Part shown: one piece after another, positions 9,281 through 19,800 of the stretch
Position numbering within the stretch: the stretch's first letter is position 1
How the letters are laid out: every line of letters begins with the position of its first letter
Origin: Rudanella lutea DSM 19387
Lineage (GTDB): Bacteria > Bacteroidota > Bacteroidia > Cytophagales > Spirosomataceae
DNA length: 64,000 nt
Reading direction: 5' to 3'
NCBI RefSeq assembly: GCF_000383955.1
Contig: NZ_KB913013.1
Coordinates: 3,305,694 to 3,369,693 of the forward strand
Made by a program: the position numbers and the translations under genes
The notes under the pieces: generated by a model
Seen by the model: the letters and a program-made list of their open reading frames with translations, nothing else
The model's database searches: none
Told to the model about the DNA's origin: nothing

Positions 9281-9958
9281 TCACTGCACAAAGGGCCGCA
9301 GTACCTGCCCCCACAGTTCGTACCCCTTGGTATTCATGTGCAGGCTGTCCGATTTGAACAACTCACCTTTGGGCTCGCCATTGGCCTGAATCATCACCGG
9401 TACAATGTCCACAAAATCGGCCCGCCGTTGCTGCCTCAGAAATAGCCGAATCCGCTCATTGGTGGCATCGACTACCGGGCGGTACTGCCGACGCGACGGG
9501 CTGGGCTTGATCGAGATAAACGTAAACTGAGCACGCGGCAATGCTTTCCGTACGTACTGAAACAAATCGACCAGCCGATTGTACGTCTGCTCAGCGGTGG
9601 CTCCGGCGGCAATGTCGTTTTCGCCTGCGTACACAACCACCTGTTTGGGCTTGTACCGAATGATGAGCCGATCGGCAAAGTGCCGAACATCGCTCAGCTC
9701 GGACCCGCCAAACCCCCGTTGCAGCAGCGTGTGGCCCGGAAAATAATCCGACAGGTTTTCCCAAAGCCGGATAGAGGAGCTGCCCGTAAACACAACCGCT
9801 TTGGTGGGCGGGGGCGTTTGCCGGTCGGTTTCCTCAAATTTGGCGACCTCAGCTTCAAACTTGTTTGTCTGAGCCCATACACCGGTTGGGAAATAAGCCA
9901 GCCACAAGAGGGCGATGATCGGGCTAAAGTAGGCGGTTAGGTTTTGGTTGGTGCGCAT
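9281..9958 (-). CDS. Secreted SGNH/GDSL-family hydrolase
   Basis: A 225-aa exported esterase or acetylhydrolase-like protein. An N-terminal signal (about 1-29, ending VWAQ) precedes the SGNH blocks: GSSSIRLW with the nucleophile Ser, the oxyanion Gly in RGFGGSELSD, Asn in AGENDIA, and the Asp/His pair in DSLHMN near the C-terminus. It starts 9 bp after the murF stop codon, so the two probably share a transcript. That pairing suggests a cell-envelope substrate such as acetylated glycan, but this is inference. Confidence 0.9.
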   Translation of the reverse strand: MRTNQNLTAYFSPIIALLWLAYFPTGVWAQTNKFEAEVAKFEETDRQTPPPTKAVVFTGSSSIRLWENLSDYFPGHTLLQRGFGGSELSDVRHFADRLIIRYKPKQVVVYAGENDIAAGATAEQTYNRLVDLFQYVRKALPRAQFTFISIKPSPSRRQYRPVVDATNERIRLFLRQQRRADFVDIVPVMIQANGEPKGELFKSDSLHMNTKGYELWGQVLRPFVQ

Positions 9959-9967
9959 AGGGCGGTT

Positions 9968-11266
9968 TTAGATAAACGGTACAACGGATTCGAGGCCCAT
10001 CCCACGCGACCCTTTGATCAGAACGTGGGTGTTTTGCATGGGGTGGTCGGCAATCCAGTTGTGGAGGGAGAATTTATCAGGAAAGTAGTAGGCCTTAGGC
10101 AGATACTCCAGGGCGTATTTCATATCCTGTCCGGCCAGAATAACGGTATCAAAATTACCGGTCGCAATAAGCTTGCCCAGGGCCGCGTGTTCGGCGGCCG
10201 ACTCCTCACCCAGTTCGTACATATCGCCCAAAATCACCATTTTACGTTCGGCCGGCTGCTGTATAAATTGGGTAATAGCCGCAGCCATAGAGCTGGGATT
10301 GGCGTTGTAGGCATCGAGCAAAACCGTGTTGGTGCCCCGCGTCACTACCTGCGAGCGGTTGTTGGTCGGGTTATACCCCGCTACGGCATGGTTGGCCTCC
10401 TCGGCGGTTACGCCAAAATACTGCCCGATAGCGAGCGCGGCTGCCATGTTCATGAAGTTGTAGCGGCCCGGCATGTGCGTCCGAATGGTTTGTCCGTCGG
10501 GGGTTTGGTAAACGGCCACCGGCGACTCTTCCAGCAATTTGGGCTGCGAGGGGTCGGTGGGGTCGAGGTAGGGCACCACCGACCCGAAGCCCTGCCGCTC
10601 CTGTTGCATTTCCATCAGGGTGGGGTCGCTGGCGTTGACGAAAAGGGTGCCGCCCGACTGAGCCAGAAAATCGTAGAGCTCGCCCTTGCCTTTACGAACC
10701 CCCTCAATACCGCCGAACCCTTCGAGGTGAGCCTTGCCGACATTGGTGATGAGGCCGTGTGTGGGCTGGCAAATGCTCGACAACAGGGCAATTTCGCGCT
10801 GGTGGTTGGCCCCCATCTCGACCACGGCCATTTCGTATTGCTCGGTAATGGCCAGCACGGTAAGGGGCACGCCAATATGATTATTGAAATTTCCACGCGT
10901 GGCGTAGGTAACGTATCGCTGGCTCAGAACGCTTGCAATCAGTTCTTTGGTGGTTGTTTTGCCGTTTGAGCCCGTAAGCCCAACCACCGGGATTTGGAGC
11001 GTTTGGCGATGGTGCCGGGCCAGATCCTGAAGCGCAGTAAGGCCGTCGGCCACGAGCAGATACTGCCCGCCGGGTTGTACTACCGCCGGGTCGTCGACAA
11101 CCACGTAACGGGCGCCTTTGCTGAGGGCTTCGGCGGCAAAGGTATTGGCGTCGAACAGCGGACCTTTAAGTGCCACAAACAAACAGTCGGGGGTGATCTG
11201 CCGGGTGTCGGTCGAGACGCCCGAACATTCGAGATATTTTGCGTACAAGTCGGTTGTTGATGTCAT
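9968..11266 (-). CDS. murF: UDP-MurNAc-tripeptide--D-Ala-D-Ala ligase
   Basis: Adds D-Ala-D-Ala to UDP-MurNAc-tripeptide, the last cytoplasmic step of peptidoglycan precursor synthesis. The Mur-ligase ATP loop GLTGSNGKTTTK is at 96-107, and the central-domain motif VVEMGANHQREI and C-terminal DAYNANPSSM are typical of MurF. Length (432 aa) is normal. It lies outside the murD-ftsW cluster at the right end of the window. The SGNH hydrolase follows in the same direction, and the FG-GAP gene is divergent. Confidence 0.96.
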   Translation of the reverse strand: MTSTTDLYAKYLECSGVSTDTRQITPDCLFVALKGPLFDANTFAAEALSKGARYVVVDDPAVVQPGGQYLLVADGLTALQDLARHHRQTLQIPVVGLTGSNGKTTTKELIASVLSQRYVTYATRGNFNNHIGVPLTVLAITEQYEMAVVEMGANHQREIALLSSICQPTHGLITNVGKAHLEGFGGIEGVRKGKGELYDFLAQSGGTLFVNASDPTLMEMQQERQGFGSVVPYLDPTDPSQPKLLEESPVAVYQTPDGQTIRTHMPGRYNFMNMAAALAIGQYFGVTAEEANHAVAGYNPTNNRSQVVTRGTNTVLLDAYNANPSSMAAAITQFIQQPAERKMVILGDMYELGEESAAEHAALGKLIATGNFDTVILAGQDMKYALEYLPKAYYFPDKFSLHNWIADHPMQNTHVLIKGSRGMGLESVVPFI

Positions 11267-11401
11267 AGCCGTAGATTATTCTGAGGAAATTCTTCGTTAG
11301 GAAAGAGACGTTTAGTCGGGTTTTTGGTTTTTGGTGATGAAGTAGCTGGCGATCCTGGCGATTTGACGGTTGGCTGTTTCGACACGAATCAATTAGCGAT
11401 A

Positions 11402-13675
11402 ATGGCCTTGAAAACGCCAAAGACCCCAATCCATACACTTATCAGCTTCTGTACCGTGTGCCTCACCGTTAGACTTTCTCTGGTTTTGGTTCTGCTGCCG
11501 TTGATTTCATTGGCGCAAAGATATTCGTTTCGGTATGAGCAGCGACCCTCGGCCGTTGTTTCTGGAAAAACCTTGCCCAATGCCTTTGCCGGGGGGCTCA
11601 ACGCCTGTCAGTTTTCGATGATGAAACTCGACGCTGACTCCCGCGACGATCTGGTGGTGTTTGACCGTACGGCTTCCAAGGTCAGTACGTTTCTGGCGCA
11701 GGCCGACGGGAGCTTTCGGTACGACCCCAGTTACGAACCGATGTTTCCGGCCATGCTTAACTGGATGCTGTTGGTTGATTATGACGCCGATGGCCGACGC
11801 GACCTGTTTACCTACACGACGGCAGGCATCCGGCTGTTTCGTAACGTCTCCACTGCCGGGCAAGTCCGGTTTCAGCCTGTAGCTGATCCGCTTATGGTCG
11901 AAGGGTTTAGCGGCTTGCTGCCCATCTACGGCTCACCTGTAGATATTCCCGCCATTACCGACTTAGACGACGATGGCGATATTGATGTGCTGGCGGCTCA
12001 GGTTGGGGGAAGCTACGTGGTGTATTACGAAAACCTCAGCCGCAACCGGACGCCCGGCCCCGGTGCCTTGCCGGGGCTCGACTTCAAACGAAATGGCGAC
12101 TGCTGGGGTAATTTTATTATCAATGATTGCGAGGCCTTCGCCTTTGGCGTCAACTGCCAGGGTGGAGGGCGTATTGCCACCCCAACTGCAGGAGCCCGCC
12201 CGGCTCATTCGGGTATTACCCTGACTATTGCTGATACCGACGGCGACAACCGGAAAGATATTCTGTTGGGGCATGTGGGCTGTTTTAACGTTAATCAGAT
12301 TCGGAACGCGACAACCAACGACGCGAAAGCTAATTTTGTGTCGGCCGAAACGAAGTTCCCGGCTAACGCACCCGTCGATTTTCCGTCGTTTCTGGCAACG
12401 TTTCTGGAGGACATCGACGGTGATGGGGATGCCGATTTGCTCGTTTCGCCCAATAACTCAGGCAACGACGGCGGCCTCACCGACTACCGGGCCTCCAACT
12501 GGTTTTACCGCAATACAGGCACCCGGACCAAGCCATCCTATGAACTCGTGCAGAAGAATTTTTTGCAGGACGGCATGATCGACCTGGGCGAAAATTCGGC
12601 CCCGGCCTTGGCTGATCTGGACGGCGATGGCGATGCTGACTTGCTCGTGGGCCATGCGGGCACCATCACGAGTGCGGGCACGCGGGCGGGGCTTTGGTAC
12701 TTCGAAAACAAGGGCACGGCCAACGATCCGGCCTTTGAACTAATCACGACCGACTATCTGGGACTGGCGCAATCGCTCAACGTGACCTATACGGTACCGC
12801 AACTGATTGACATGGACGGCAACCAAACGCCCGATCTGGTACTCACGAGCCGGGCCGGCCGGGTGGTGCAGGTGCGGGTGTTTCTGAACACGGCCCCCCG
12901 CGGTTCGGCAGCCCGGTACGTTGCGGCTGAAGCCCGTACATGGCCGGTACCCTCGACGATTGGGTTACGCGAGCTGCTTACGTTTGCCGATGTAGACCGG
13001 GATGGGCTGATCGACTTGCTGGTGGGTAAGCAAATCGGGACGGTCGAGTATTACCGAAACACGGGCAGTAACGCGGCCCCGGTGTATGCACCCCAAAGCC
13101 AGACGTTTGGCAACCTCACGGGCGACATCACTACGGGTACGCGCTCGCTTGTAGTGGCCGACCTGAACGGCGACAACCGGCCCGAACTGGTCACGGGATC
13201 GTATAACGGACAACTGCGCCTGTACCGATTCCCCGATTCCCCGACCCAACCGGCTGTATTGCTCGATTCGCTCAAAAGCCTGCCCTTTGCCGGTACAGAC
13301 TTAACGTTGGCTGCGGCCGATCTGGATGGAGATAAACTCCCTGATCTGGTGCTTGGGACGATAGCTGGCGGGTTGCGGTTTATCAAAAACGACTCCGAAA
13401 AGGTGCTTATCACGGCTACAGAACCCACCACCGACGACACCACCCCCTGGGCGTATCCTAATCCTACAGACCGGTACGTGACCGTGCGCCCTCCGCACGA
13501 CGGCACGGCCGAGGTAATCAATCTGGCGGGGCAAGTGGTGCGGGCGGGTGCCCCCGTGCGCGCCTATAACGAAACGACCATCGACCTCGGCGATTTGCCC
13601 GAAGGAACCTATCTGGTACGACTGTTGGCCCCCAATAAACCGGCTCGTGTGGAAAAAGTGGTGATTTGGCGTTGA
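11402..13675 (+). CDS. FG-GAP/VCBS repeat protein with T9SS sorting domain
   Basis: A secreted surface or extracellular protein of 757 aa from the ATG at 11402. That start gives a signal peptide ending ISLAQ; the frame is open upstream to 11324 without one. The body has about ten calcium-loop motifs of the DxDxDGxxD kind, for example DYDADGRRD, DLDDDGDID, DIDGDGDAD and DLDGDGDAD, as in FG-GAP/VCBS beta-propeller repeats. The C-terminal 75 or so residues, from WAYPNPTDR to KVVIWR, form a type A T9SS sorting domain. A T9SS plug protein gene lies 1.6 kb downstream. Ligand unknown. Confidence 0.9.
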   Translation: MALKTPKTPIHTLISFCTVCLTVRLSLVLVLLPLISLAQRYSFRYEQRPSAVVSGKTLPNAFAGGLNACQFSMMKLDADSRDDLVVFDRTASKVSTFLAQADGSFRYDPSYEPMFPAMLNWMLLVDYDADGRRDLFTYTTAGIRLFRNVSTAGQVRFQPVADPLMVEGFSGLLPIYGSPVDIPAITDLDDDGDIDVLAAQVGGSYVVYYENLSRNRTPGPGALPGLDFKRNGDCWGNFIINDCEAFAFGVNCQGGGRIATPTAGARPAHSGITLTIADTDGDNRKDILLGHVGCFNVNQIRNATTNDAKANFVSAETKFPANAPVDFPSFLATFLEDIDGDGDADLLVSPNNSGNDGGLTDYRASNWFYRNTGTRTKPSYELVQKNFLQDGMIDLGENSAPALADLDGDGDADLLVGHAGTITSAGTRAGLWYFENKGTANDPAFELITTDYLGLAQSLNVTYTVPQLIDMDGNQTPDLVLTSRAGRVVQVRVFLNTAPRGSAARYVAAEARTWPVPSTIGLRELLTFADVDRDGLIDLLVGKQIGTVEYYRNTGSNAAPVYAPQSQTFGNLTGDITTGTRSLVVADLNGDNRPELVTGSYNGQLRLYRFPDSPTQPAVLLDSLKSLPFAGTDLTLAAADLDGDKLPDLVLGTIAGGLRFIKNDSEKVLITATEPTTDDTTPWAYPNPTDRYVTVRPPHDGTAEVINLAGQVVRAGAPVRAYNETTIDLGDLPEGTYLVRLLAPNKPARVEKVVIWR

Positions 13676-13780
13676 TCCGGTTCTGACTGTACATACGTGG
13701 GCGTTGCCTAAGACGCCCGAACATCGGGCCGTGTGAGGAGTTATGCAGTCATTATTTATCATCTCCTTATCTCAACGACA

Positions 13781-14188
13781 ATGGAAAGCAGCACCAACGC
13801 GCAATCGGGTGTACCGGCCGGCCCTCAGCAGGTTGATCAGAACACGGGTGGCCCCCTGGAAGGCATGTCGCCCCAGTTTACCAACATGCCCGGCAATGAT
13901 GTTAACGAAGACCCGGCTGTTTATGCCGAACTCGGTCTCGATGGCGTACCCGACAACATGAATCCGGGCGATGAAGAGGCCTCCGACACCATTCTGTACA
14001 CCGATAACATGACCGCTCGCAACGCTACCGAAAATGTATCAAACGATCTGGGCGACGAACTGACGGAAGAGGAGTTGCTACTCGATGAAGAGATGGATCG
14101 GTTGAACGATACCGATGTGGACGCCGACCCCAACGAGCTTCGTAACGAACGAGAAAACGACGATACGGATCGGTATCTGGCGTATTGA
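13781..14188 (+). CDS. Small acidic protein, probably disordered
   Basis: A 135-aa protein with no recognised domain. It is rich in Asp, Glu and Asn, with runs such as ELTEEELLLDEEMDRL and a charged C-terminus, and few aromatic residues, which suggests disorder. The ATG at 13781 gives a soluble N-terminus; the in-frame start 16 codons upstream would add a hydrophobic stretch and is less likely. A 6-bp hairpin (GGGCGT...ACGCCC, about 13699-13718) lies between it and the preceding gene. Its stop codon is followed at once by inverted repeat B. Confidence 0.6.
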   Translation: MESSTNAQSGVPAGPQQVDQNTGGPLEGMSPQFTNMPGNDVNEDPAVYAELGLDGVPDNMNPGDEEASDTILYTDNMTARNATENVSNDLGDELTEEELLLDEEMDRLNDTDVDADPNELRNERENDDTDRYLAY

Positions 14189-14190
14189 CG

Positions 14191-14304
14191 TAACAGATAA
14201 TGTATGATGAGTAATGGATAATGTGTAATGATGGCTTTGTTGATGCAAAATTGTTTTTTACAATTCATCACTCATCACTCATCACTCATCACTCATCATT
14301 ATCC
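14191..14304. repeat. Inverted repeat B with TCATCAC heptamer array
   Basis: The right arm holds four perfect copies plus one near-copy of the heptamer TCATCAC (14265-14299). The left arm (14191-14234) is a degenerate complement built from ATGATGAGTAATG-like words. Between them AATTGT/ACAATT can form a small extra stem. The block spans a convergent junction and touches the EamA gene's stop codon. Confidence 0.75.
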
Positions 14305-15192
14305 CAGCACAATAATCAGGCTCGCGCCGACAACCATGACGCCTGCGCCAACCAGCTTGCGCATGATGTTTTGCTCGCCGAAAAATTGGTAGCCAAACAA
14401 AACACTCAGCAGGGCTGAGGTTTGAAACAGGGCGAGTGCGTAGCCAACAGGCGTGCCGCTAAAGGCAATGTTGGTGGAAATCTGCATCAACCCAATCGAC
14501 AGAAATAAAAGCAAATACGTAGCCCGCTGTGACCATAACACCCGTAGTTGACTGGCACAGTGGGCTCGTTGCGCCAGCAGAATCCAGCCCATCGAGAGGC
14601 CAAACCCCAGTAGGCACCAGTACGAGAAGGCCGTCAGGGGTGAACTTACCACGATGGCTTTTTTTAGAAACACACCATCCACAGCCGAGCAGAGTAGCGC
14701 CAGCACGCGCAGCCGCACATCGACCCGCCGGAAAACAGCCAAAGATAAGGTTGAAGCCGCGCCCGGTTGGCGGAGCACTACATAACTACCGGCCACAATC
14801 AGGCCAATACCGGCCAGGCCCGCCAGTGTAGGGCGCTCGCCCAGCAACACCAGCCCCACGAGCATACTGACCACCGCCTTGTACGCATTGATAGGCCCCA
14901 GCACCGACAGGTCGCCGATGCGCATGGCCCGCACCAGAAACACATTGCCCAGTACCGACAGTATCGCGCAGGCGGTCATGTTTGTCCAGAAAGCCGTTGG
15001 TAAGCCCGTCAGCGACGCCAATGGCACCACCGCCAGGCACACAATTGACAGGAATCCGTAGGTGGCCGCCGTAACGAAAAGCGGCTCAGCCGCGCGTTCG
15101 GTAAGTTGTTTCTGAAACACGTTGGCCAACGGATTCGCGACAATGCGGACCAGAATGGCTAAGGAAGTAAGCGAAAGGGCAAGCAACAACAT
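14299..15192 (-). CDS. EamA/DMT-family inner-membrane transporter
   Basis: A 297-aa polytopic protein with about ten hydrophobic helices arranged as two five-helix halves, the drug/metabolite transporter fold. The second half has the typical GTPVGYALALFQTSALLSVL and FGEQN segments. The ATG at 15192 begins in the first helix (MLLLALSLTSLAILVRI). A longer frame to 15306 would overlap the divergent T9SS plug gene and adds a poor N-terminus. Substrate unknown. Its 3' end lies in inverted repeat B. Confidence 0.85.
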   Translation of the reverse strand: MLLLALSLTSLAILVRIVANPLANVFQKQLTERAAEPLFVTAATYGFLSIVCLAVVPLASLTGLPTAFWTNMTACAILSVLGNVFLVRAMRIGDLSVLGPINAYKAVVSMLVGLVLLGERPTLAGLAGIGLIVAGSYVVLRQPGAASTLSLAVFRRVDVRLRVLALLCSAVDGVFLKKAIVVSSPLTAFSYWCLLGFGLSMGWILLAQRAHCASQLRVLWSQRATYLLLFLSIGLMQISTNIAFSGTPVGYALALFQTSALLSVLFGYQFFGEQNIMRKLVGAGVMVVGASLIIVLG

Positions 15193-15296
15193 AGGGCAGA
15201 AATAAAACCAGGAAGGGGGGAGAATCCGGGAAAATGCAAGATATTCAACAAACGAATCGTTAGTCAACCATAACCAGCAACCCCTGTTTCGTCGGC

Positions 15297-16604
15297 ATGA
15301 CTGCACCTAACCGTTACGTATTACTCCTGACAAGCTGGCTCTGGGCGGCCGCGTTTGGCTCACTTGTAGCCCAGCCGCTCGAAACCGCCGATGTCAACTA
15401 CGATACCCAAATCCAGACGGTGTTGCTGTACCCCGCCATCGGGGGCGACGTAACCAGCCCGGCCCGTACCCTCAACCCACCCGTAACGGAGTTGAACACC
15501 GATAGCCCGCTTGTGCTCGAATTCGACGACCTGTCGGGCGATTACCGGCCGTTTCGGGCGCGTTTGGTGCACTGTAACGCCGATTGGCAGAAGTCGGTAC
15601 TGAACGATATTGAATTTACGTACGAGTTCAACGACTACCCCATTACGGAGTATCAGGTTTCGATGGGCACCAAGGTGCAGTACTATCACTACCGGTTTCA
15701 GGTGCCCAAGGTGAAGTTACCAGGCAACTATATGCTGGTGGTGGTCAACGAGCGGAACCCCCGGCAGCTGATCTTGTCGCGGAGGTTCAGTACATACCAA
15801 AACCGGGTGTCGGTGGGGGCTGCGGTACAGTTTTCGAGCAGCCCGCAGCGGCAGTTTCGCGATCAGCAAATCGACCTGACACTCAACTACAAAGGGTATC
15901 AGGTGATTTCGCCCCAGGATGATTTCAAGATTATCATTCGCCAGAACTACCGCGACGACCGGATCATCACCGGCCTGAAACCCACCAACGTGCGGGTGTT
16001 CGATCAGGTGCTTGAGTACCACCTGTTCGACCTGACCAACACCATACCCGGCAGCAATGAATACCGGTTTTTTGATACCCGAACGGTACTTTCCCGCAGT
16101 AATTTCGTGGACCGGATTGTGCCTCGGGAAGATAAAACGACGGCTTATGTCATGATCGACCAACCCCGGAGTGTAGGCGGTTATATTCAGTTTGATGATT
16201 TCAACGGCCGGTACGTGATCGACCATCGCGAAACCCAGAACGGTAGCGTGAGTGCCGACTACATCGAGACGGTGTTTACACTCAAAACGGCGGAGCTTCC
16301 CGACGGTGAAGTGTACGTAAACGGGGCATTTAACAATTGGCGGCAAAATGATCGGAACCGCATGACTTACGACCCCGCTTCGGGCAGTTACCGGGCAGCC
16401 ATCCTGCTCAAGCAGGGCGTGTACAACTATGTGTATGCGGTGGCTCGGACCAGTCCGCAGCCCCTCGTTGATGAGTCGTTGCTGGAGGGTAACTTTTCCC
16501 AGACCGAAAACGATTACGAAGTTTTTGTGTACCACCGCCCCCCGGCGGGCCGCGCCGATCAGCTGGTGGCTTACAGAAAAGTGGGATTCGGCAAGCGTCG
16601 ATAA
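15297..16604 (+). CDS. Type IX secretion system plug protein (DUF5103)
   Basis: A 435-aa exported protein with a signal peptide ending SLVAQP. The sequence matches the DUF5103 pattern: LVHCNADWQKS and FEYNDYP-like text near residues 85-115, then a C-terminal immunoglobulin/CBM48-like segment with VYVNGAFNNWR and GVYNYVYA. In Flavobacterium, DUF5103 Plug seals the periplasmic side of the SprA translocon when no cargo is engaged. Its presence agrees with the T9SS-tailed cargo gene upstream. Divergent from the EamA gene. No other T9SS core gene is in the window. Confidence 0.9.
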   Translation: MTAPNRYVLLLTSWLWAAAFGSLVAQPLETADVNYDTQIQTVLLYPAIGGDVTSPARTLNPPVTELNTDSPLVLEFDDLSGDYRPFRARLVHCNADWQKSVLNDIEFTYEFNDYPITEYQVSMGTKVQYYHYRFQVPKVKLPGNYMLVVVNERNPRQLILSRRFSTYQNRVSVGAAVQFSSSPQRQFRDQQIDLTLNYKGYQVISPQDDFKIIIRQNYRDDRIITGLKPTNVRVFDQVLEYHLFDLTNTIPGSNEYRFFDTRTVLSRSNFVDRIVPREDKTTAYVMIDQPRSVGGYIQFDDFNGRYVIDHRETQNGSVSADYIETVFTLKTAELPDGEVYVNGAFNNWRQNDRNRMTYDPASGSYRAAILLKQGVYNYVYAVARTSPQPLVDESLLEGNFSQTENDYEVFVYHRPPAGRADQLVAYRKVGFGKRR

Positions 16605-16813
16605 AAAACGCTGGATTCGGTCGTCAGAACAGAAGGCGCGCTTATCAGTTGGGGTATAACATTGGCTGGAATCGATTGCACAATTTTTCGGGCCAACGTC
16701 GCGGTATATTATTGGCCCAGATTCCTTACTAAGGTAACCTGTTGAGCTGTAGTTCGCTTCCGGTATGGAGCGGTCAACGGCCCTTTGTAAACTGTTTCTC
16801 CGCCTAATTTCCG

Positions 16814-19800
16814 ATGAGCAAGCCGCTGAAAAGAAATGTATTTACGTTAATTCTGGGCATTGGCCTGGCCCTGATCGGGTTCAGTGCGTTCCAGTCGGGA
16901 GCCCCCGAGGCTCTGACTTTGCAACCGGGTAGCCGCATCGTGTTGCTGGGCAACAACCTCGGCTCCCGCATGTTCCACTTTCCCCACTTCGAGACCGAGC
17001 TTTACCTCCGATTCCCCCAGCACAACCTCATCATCCGCAACATGTGCGATGCGGGCGATACCCCCGGCTTCCGACCCAGCCCCAGCCGCGCTAACCCCTG
17101 GGCCTTCCCCGGTGCCGAAAAGTTCCAGACTGAGCTGGCCAATCCCTCGGCCAGTGAAGGTCACCTCGAATCCCACGATGCGTGGATAACCCGCGCCGGG
17201 GCCGACGTTATCCTGGCCTTTTTCGGCTACAACGAGTCCTTCAACGGACCCGCCGGCCTGCCCACCTTCCAGGCCGAACTCGACGCCTTTGTCAAGCACA
17301 CCCTCGCCCAGCGCTACAACGGCAAAACACCGCCCCAGCTGGTGCTCGTCTCGCCCATTGCCTTCGAAGACCTCTCCGACCGCTTCGACCTGCCCAACGG
17401 ACAGACCCAAAACGCTAACCTGCTCCGCTACGCCCAGGCCATGCAGCAGGTGGCCCGCCAGAACGGCATTCGCTGCATCGATGTGTTCACCCCCTCCCAG
17501 AACTGGTACGCCCAGACCAAAGAGCCCCTGACCATCGACGGCTGCCAGCTCAACGCGGCTGGCTACGCCAAGCTGGCCACCCTGCTGGCCGACCAAGTCT
17601 TCGGCAACGCTAAAACCGACCCGGCCCGCCGGGCGGCTGTGGATGAGGCTGTGCTCGAAAAAAACTGGATGTGGCACAACGACGTCAAAATCCCCAACGG
17701 CGTGCACGTCTACGGTCGGCGGTATAACCCCTTCGGGCCCGACAACTATCCCGCCGAGATCGAGAAGATCCGCCAGCTGACGGCTATCCGCGACACGGCC
17801 ATCTGGCGCACGGTGCAGGGCCAGCCGTTTGATCTGGCCGCGGCCGACGCCCGCACGCGGGCCCTGCCTACGGTGAAGACCAACTTCAACCCTGAGCGCA
17901 ACGGCAGCCTGACCTACCTCTACGGGGCCGATGCCCTGGCCAAGCTCAAAGTGGCCCCCGGCTACCGCATCGAGCTGTTTGCTTCGGAACAGGAGTTCCC
18001 CGATCTGGCCAAGCCCGTGCAGATGACCTTCGACAATAAGGGCCGCCTGTGGGTGGCGGTGATGCCCAGCTACCCCCACTACAAGCCCGGCGATGCCAAG
18101 CCCGACGACAAGATTCTTATTCTGGAAGACACGAACAACGACGGCAAGGCCGACAAGCAGACGATCTTCGCCCGGGGTCTGCACCTGCCGCTGGGCTTCG
18201 AGCTGGCCGCTGAGGGCGTGTACGTTTCGCAGGGCCCCAACCTGGTGCTGCTGACCGATACCAACGGCGACGACCGGGCCGACGGGCGGGAGATTCTGCT
18301 AAGTGGCTTCGACGACCACGACACCCATCATAACAGCCATGCCTTCACGGTGGACCCCTCGGGGGCCATCTACTCGGGCGAAGGGGTATTTCTGCACACC
18401 AACGTCGAAACGCCCTACGGGCCGGTGCGTGCCACCAACGGGGGCTTCTACCGCTACGCGCCCCAGATAAAGAAGCTCGAACGCACCGCGCAACTGTCGA
18501 TTCCTAACCCCTGGGGCATCGCCTTTGATGACTGGGGCCAGCCGTTCTTTGCCGAGACTTCCAGCCCCGACGTGCGCTGGATGCTGCCGGGCACGGTGCT
18601 GCCCCGCTACGGACAGGCTACCCACAAGTCGGTGCAGCTGATCGAGGAGGCTCACCGGGTGCGGCCCACCTCAGGGCTGGAGTTTGTCTCGAGCCGCCAC
18701 TTCCCCGAGGAGGTGCAGGGCGATTTCTTGATCAACAACACGATTGGCTTTTTGGGCACCAAGCAGCACCGGCTCGAAGACGACGGAACGGGCTACAAAA
18801 GCCGCCACCGGCAGGACCTGCTGGTGAGCGACGACCGTAACTTCCGGCCGGTGGACATGGAGTTTGCGCCCGATGGGTCGCTGTACGTGATCGACTGGCA
18901 CAACATTCTGATCGGGCACATGCAGCATAACGCCCGCGACCCCCTGCGCGACCACGTGCACGGTCGGGTGTATCGGATCACCTACCCAGGACGTCCGTTG
19001 GTACGGCCGGCCCGGATTGCGGGGGCACCGATAGACACACTGTTGGCCAACCTGACCTTGCCCGAGTACCGCAGCCGCTACCGCACACGCCGGGAGCTAC
19101 GCGGCCGTCCGGCCGCTCAGGTGGTGGCCGGGGTGAAGAAGTGGGTGGCGGGCCTTAACCCGGCCGATGCCCGCTATGAGCATCATCTGCTGGAAGGGCT
19201 GTGGGTAACCTGGGGCGCTAACCGGGTGGATGCCCCGCTGCTGCGCCGGTTGCTGAAGGCGAACGATTACCGGGTGCGGGCTGCGGCCGTGCAGGTGCTG
19301 CGGTACACGGGGCATCAGGTGCCCGATCAGGCGGCCCTGCTGGCTTCGGCGGCCGATGACCCCAACAGCCGGGTGCGGCTGATGGCGATCGTGGCAGCCT
19401 CGTGGCTCAAGCCGAGTCAGGGGCTACCGATTCTGGCGCGGGCGGGCGCAAAACCGCTTGATGACTGGATGGTGCACGCCCACCGGACAGCGGTGGCGCA
19501 CCTGCAGGGCATGAACGTGAAAGAAGCGCAGGCCAAAGAGACCGTTGCGGCCAACAACCTGAAAGGAGCGGAGCTGGCGCTCTATAACCGGGGCAAGGCC
19601 ATTTACAGTAAAGAAGGCTATTGCGGCACCTGCCATCAGGCGGATGGTCGGGGTCTGGCGGCTTCGGGTTTCCCGCCCCTGGCGGGCACCAACTGGGTGG
19701 TGGGCAGCGAAGATCGGCTGATCAAGCTGGCGCTGAAGGGTCTGCTGGGTCCGATTGAGGTGGGGGGTAAGACCTACCCGGGTCAGGTACCGATGACGCC

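Noticed and set aside
14265-14299. TCATCAC array considered as a CRISPR or VNTR
   Set aside because: Units are contiguous heptamers without spacers; it is one arm of an inverted repeat.
16847-18184. 445-codon open frame on the minus strand
   Set aside because: Antisense to the SGNH/propeller/cytochrome gene; Gly/Val-rich with no recognisable domain.
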